Source: Sphingobacteriales bacterium (lineage in GTDB: Bacteria; Bacteroidota; Bacteroidia; Sphingobacteriales; Sphingobacteriaceae). Taken from it: a stretch of DNA of 6,039 nt. A program made the translations under genes and the position numbers. The number at the start of each line of letters is the position of its first letter. Position 1 is the first letter of the stretch. Under the pieces are notes generated by a model. It did no database searches. It worked only from the letters and a program-made list of their open reading frames with translations, and was not told the origin of the DNA. Shown here piece after piece: positions 5,901 to 6,039 of this stretch. The stretch covers positions 1 to 6,039 of the forward strand of contig JAGVEE010000349.1 in the NCBI GenBank assembly GCA_020058405.1, read 5' to 3'.

Positions 5901-6039
5901 AACATTCACAATCCCGATATTTCTGCAACAAGATGTTGAACTCACGTAATAGCCAGCAGGGTCTGTTAAGGTTGCGTAATTTATTTCAGAACTTTCATAA
6001 ATGCCTAACTCCACTCTTAATTGAGCTTGCGCAGGTGGG
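2997..6039 (-). CDS. Large T9SS-secreted surface protein with Ig-like modules and type B sorting domain (5' end outside window)
   Basis: The frame stays open from the stop codon at 2997-2999 to the window edge. It reads at least eight residues (PPAQAQLR) upstream of the GTG at 6014-6012, so that GTG is internal and the true start lies beyond 6039. Residue numbers here count from that GTG (1005 residues visible). In order: an N-terminal domain with CCRN (29-32) and CVGKPY / DPDGDSLVYSL (79-102), about 1-190; six Ig-like modules, about 204-917; and a T9SS type B, gliding-motility-associated C-terminal domain, about 922-1005. Such proteins are exported by Sec, cross the outer membrane by T9SS and end up secreted or surface-attached. 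An adhesin or matrix role is inferred. There is no catalytic motif. The gene converges on the GH92 gene with a 60-bp gap and shows no visible functional link to it. Confidence 0.88.
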   Translation of the reverse strand, partial: PPAQAQLRVELGIYESSEINYATLTDPAGYYVSSTSCCRNIGIVNVEGTSSMYGVTFTMDFPRIGTGTTTRYNSSPEYKKVPLTFFCVGKPYTLDWNVVDPDGDSLVYSLAVPYDDGPNKPFPLIPYAAGYNFYYNILDGVPDLSINAKTGIINFVPTRAGKYLVAFKVEEYRKIAGVPTKIGEIRRDYQLETVLCPEAPPVTENQNNQKKIIVDTVNYPNDFEMTFTSRDSPLDSLFMYMLPNIAPGENVLDPSTLNGKWGEVGFLVGGADAQNLIIEGQAQVIGQFKWTPRCTHVRTKPYQFTVVVRDKTCPSPFYDSTFVTLYVNKKANVVPIFTNKYLSNPDTIKSTTASNKKVKKYFVKAGDTFQLTGDSLIKTYDKDSAQVVNISMDADPNNGAVNSKFVFSANPQVIHSTATFSWKTECEDNRELPYKVRFYAYDNDCKKSDSLYFDVEIYIRDQPNKKVELSAKTPNIVRIPEGKTDSFFVYLYDTLNVNINKYKNITLQPDFSDFAAVAAIGGANVAYTPLTGTDSLRVKFTWTPTCANVRTEPYRLFLRTFDEGCPQINSYDTIFVYADGPFNSAPEFRTPSNNSINVIDTTIYGGELFNYSVFAVDTNTRFDSVYLSLDYTTDITNPAVVSNIAYLLPSMGKDSARASLIWQSTCADIRTGAYTARVIAKDNECVNPEVNQLIFNITVLERPNSIPYFSFANTLETIDTIYAGQTYNFLLSSVDTSATELITIDTVYTNIPFNFPKPTIARAVGLGVDTVKTSINWFADCSLIRDEPYILNFATWDEACRNPKDSSRHVFRLFIKRNPLLQPSFVDAENKTIELVAGESFTLELNSQSDLQSDSVQISSTGDMYAGIPGNHATFENTSVGNAVFKWVTSCDQIRDSAYTVFFTTSNPPCKTDEEGFNIRFKVIPNTDVINPIPNVFSPNEDGKNDVYKIIDQYKVYCDPGFKFTIFNRYGKVLFESTNPEFEWKADGLGSGTYFYTLESRARSQSGTIDIIR
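3000..3251 (-). other. T9SS type B sorting / gliding-motility-associated C-terminal domain
   Basis: Residues about 922-1005 match this domain closely: INPIPNVFSPNEDGKNDVYKI (922-942, the 'P.~FtPN~DG~ND' opening), FKFTIFNRYGKVLFES (954-969), WKADGLGSGTYFYTLE (976-991), and an end in GTIDIIR (999-1005) that fits the family's usual final beta-strand. It marks the protein as type IX secretion cargo. Because the final strand is intact, the gene ends naturally at 2997 and is not truncated by the adjacent repeat element. Confidence 0.93.
3264..5405 (-). repeat. Six tandem Ig-like protein modules with a fixed Cys-Cys signature
   Basis: Six consecutive modules lie at about 5405-5052, 5042-4641, 4640-4299, 4286-3930, 3926-3582 and 3575-3264. 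Each ends in a segment of form W-x3-C-x3-R-x3-Y-x10-C. The cysteine pairs are 286/305, 418/437, 538/557, 658/677, 773/792 and 883/902, always exactly 19 apart. Trp is always at -4, Arg at +4 and Tyr at +8 relative to the first Cys. An Asp sits three residues before the second Cys in modules 1-5 but is Ser898 in module 6. Each pair probably forms a disulfide within the module, which fits an extracellular location. Module starts are also alike (for example AGDTFQL, AGQTYNF, AGESFTL). DNA identity between modules is low, so the duplication is old. Confidence 0.85.
5445..6039 (-). other. N-terminal domain with CCRN and DPDGDSL motifs (truncated at window edge)
   Basis: This is the recurrent opening domain of large Bacteroidota CHU_C-type proteins. 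It shows LTDPAGYYVSSTSCCRN (16-32), the CVGKPYTLDWNVVDPDGDSL stretch (79-98, acidic and reminiscent of calcium-binding loops), SLAVPYDDGP (101-110), LSINAKTGIINFVP (136-149), and a closing YLVAFKVEEYR (155-165) and IRRDYQLETVLCP (177-189). In relatives known to me the missing upstream part carries a signal peptide and an IVGGE-type beginning. That is expectation, not something visible here. The function of this domain is not established. Confidence 0.65.

Overview
The window looks like chromosomal DNA of a Bacteroidota bacterium, probably a free-living Chitinophagales-, Sphingobacteriales- or Flavobacteriales-type organism. The evidence is AT-rich DNA, no obvious Shine-Dalgarno sequence before the one visible start, a secreted GH92 mannosidase with a discoidin-type tail, and a giant secreted protein ending in a type IX secretion (T9SS) type B, 'gliding motility-associated' C-terminal sorting domain. 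The exact genus cannot be read from this piece.

Layout. Positions 1-104 are intergenic and are almost filled by a heptamer-built palindrome (12-87). Positions 105-2936 (+) encode a complete 943-residue exported glycoside hydrolase family 92 enzyme (alpha-mannosidase family) with two added C-terminal modules, a chitobiase C-terminal-like beta-sandwich and an F5/8 type C domain. Positions 2937-2996 are a 60-bp gap between two converging genes, filled by a second heptamer-built palindrome that also includes both stop codons. Positions 2997-6039 (-) hold the 3' part of a large cell-surface or secreted T9SS cargo protein. Its N-terminus lies beyond the right edge of the window. It has an N-terminal CCRN / DPDGDSL domain, six Ig-like modules sharing a strict Cys-Cys signature, and the T9SS sorting domain.

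How the parts relate. The two genes are convergent and do not form an operon. Nothing in the window ties the mannosidase to the surface protein functionally, and no SusC/SusD pair, sulfatase or regulator is visible to define a polysaccharide utilization locus. The mannosidase probably works on alpha-mannosides (such as glycoprotein N-glycans or mannans) in the periplasm or at the cell surface. The large protein is probably an extracellular adhesin or matrix-type protein.

The most unusual signals are non-coding. Both intergenic spaces hold inverted arrays of 7-bp units. The heptamers are unrelated in sequence but the architecture is the same: about four to five units per arm, with a degenerate unit next to a short loop. 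The upstream one folds well only as plus-strand RNA. In the large protein, six consecutive modules keep the exact spacing W-x3-C-x3-R-x3-Y-x10-C although the linkers between them vary.
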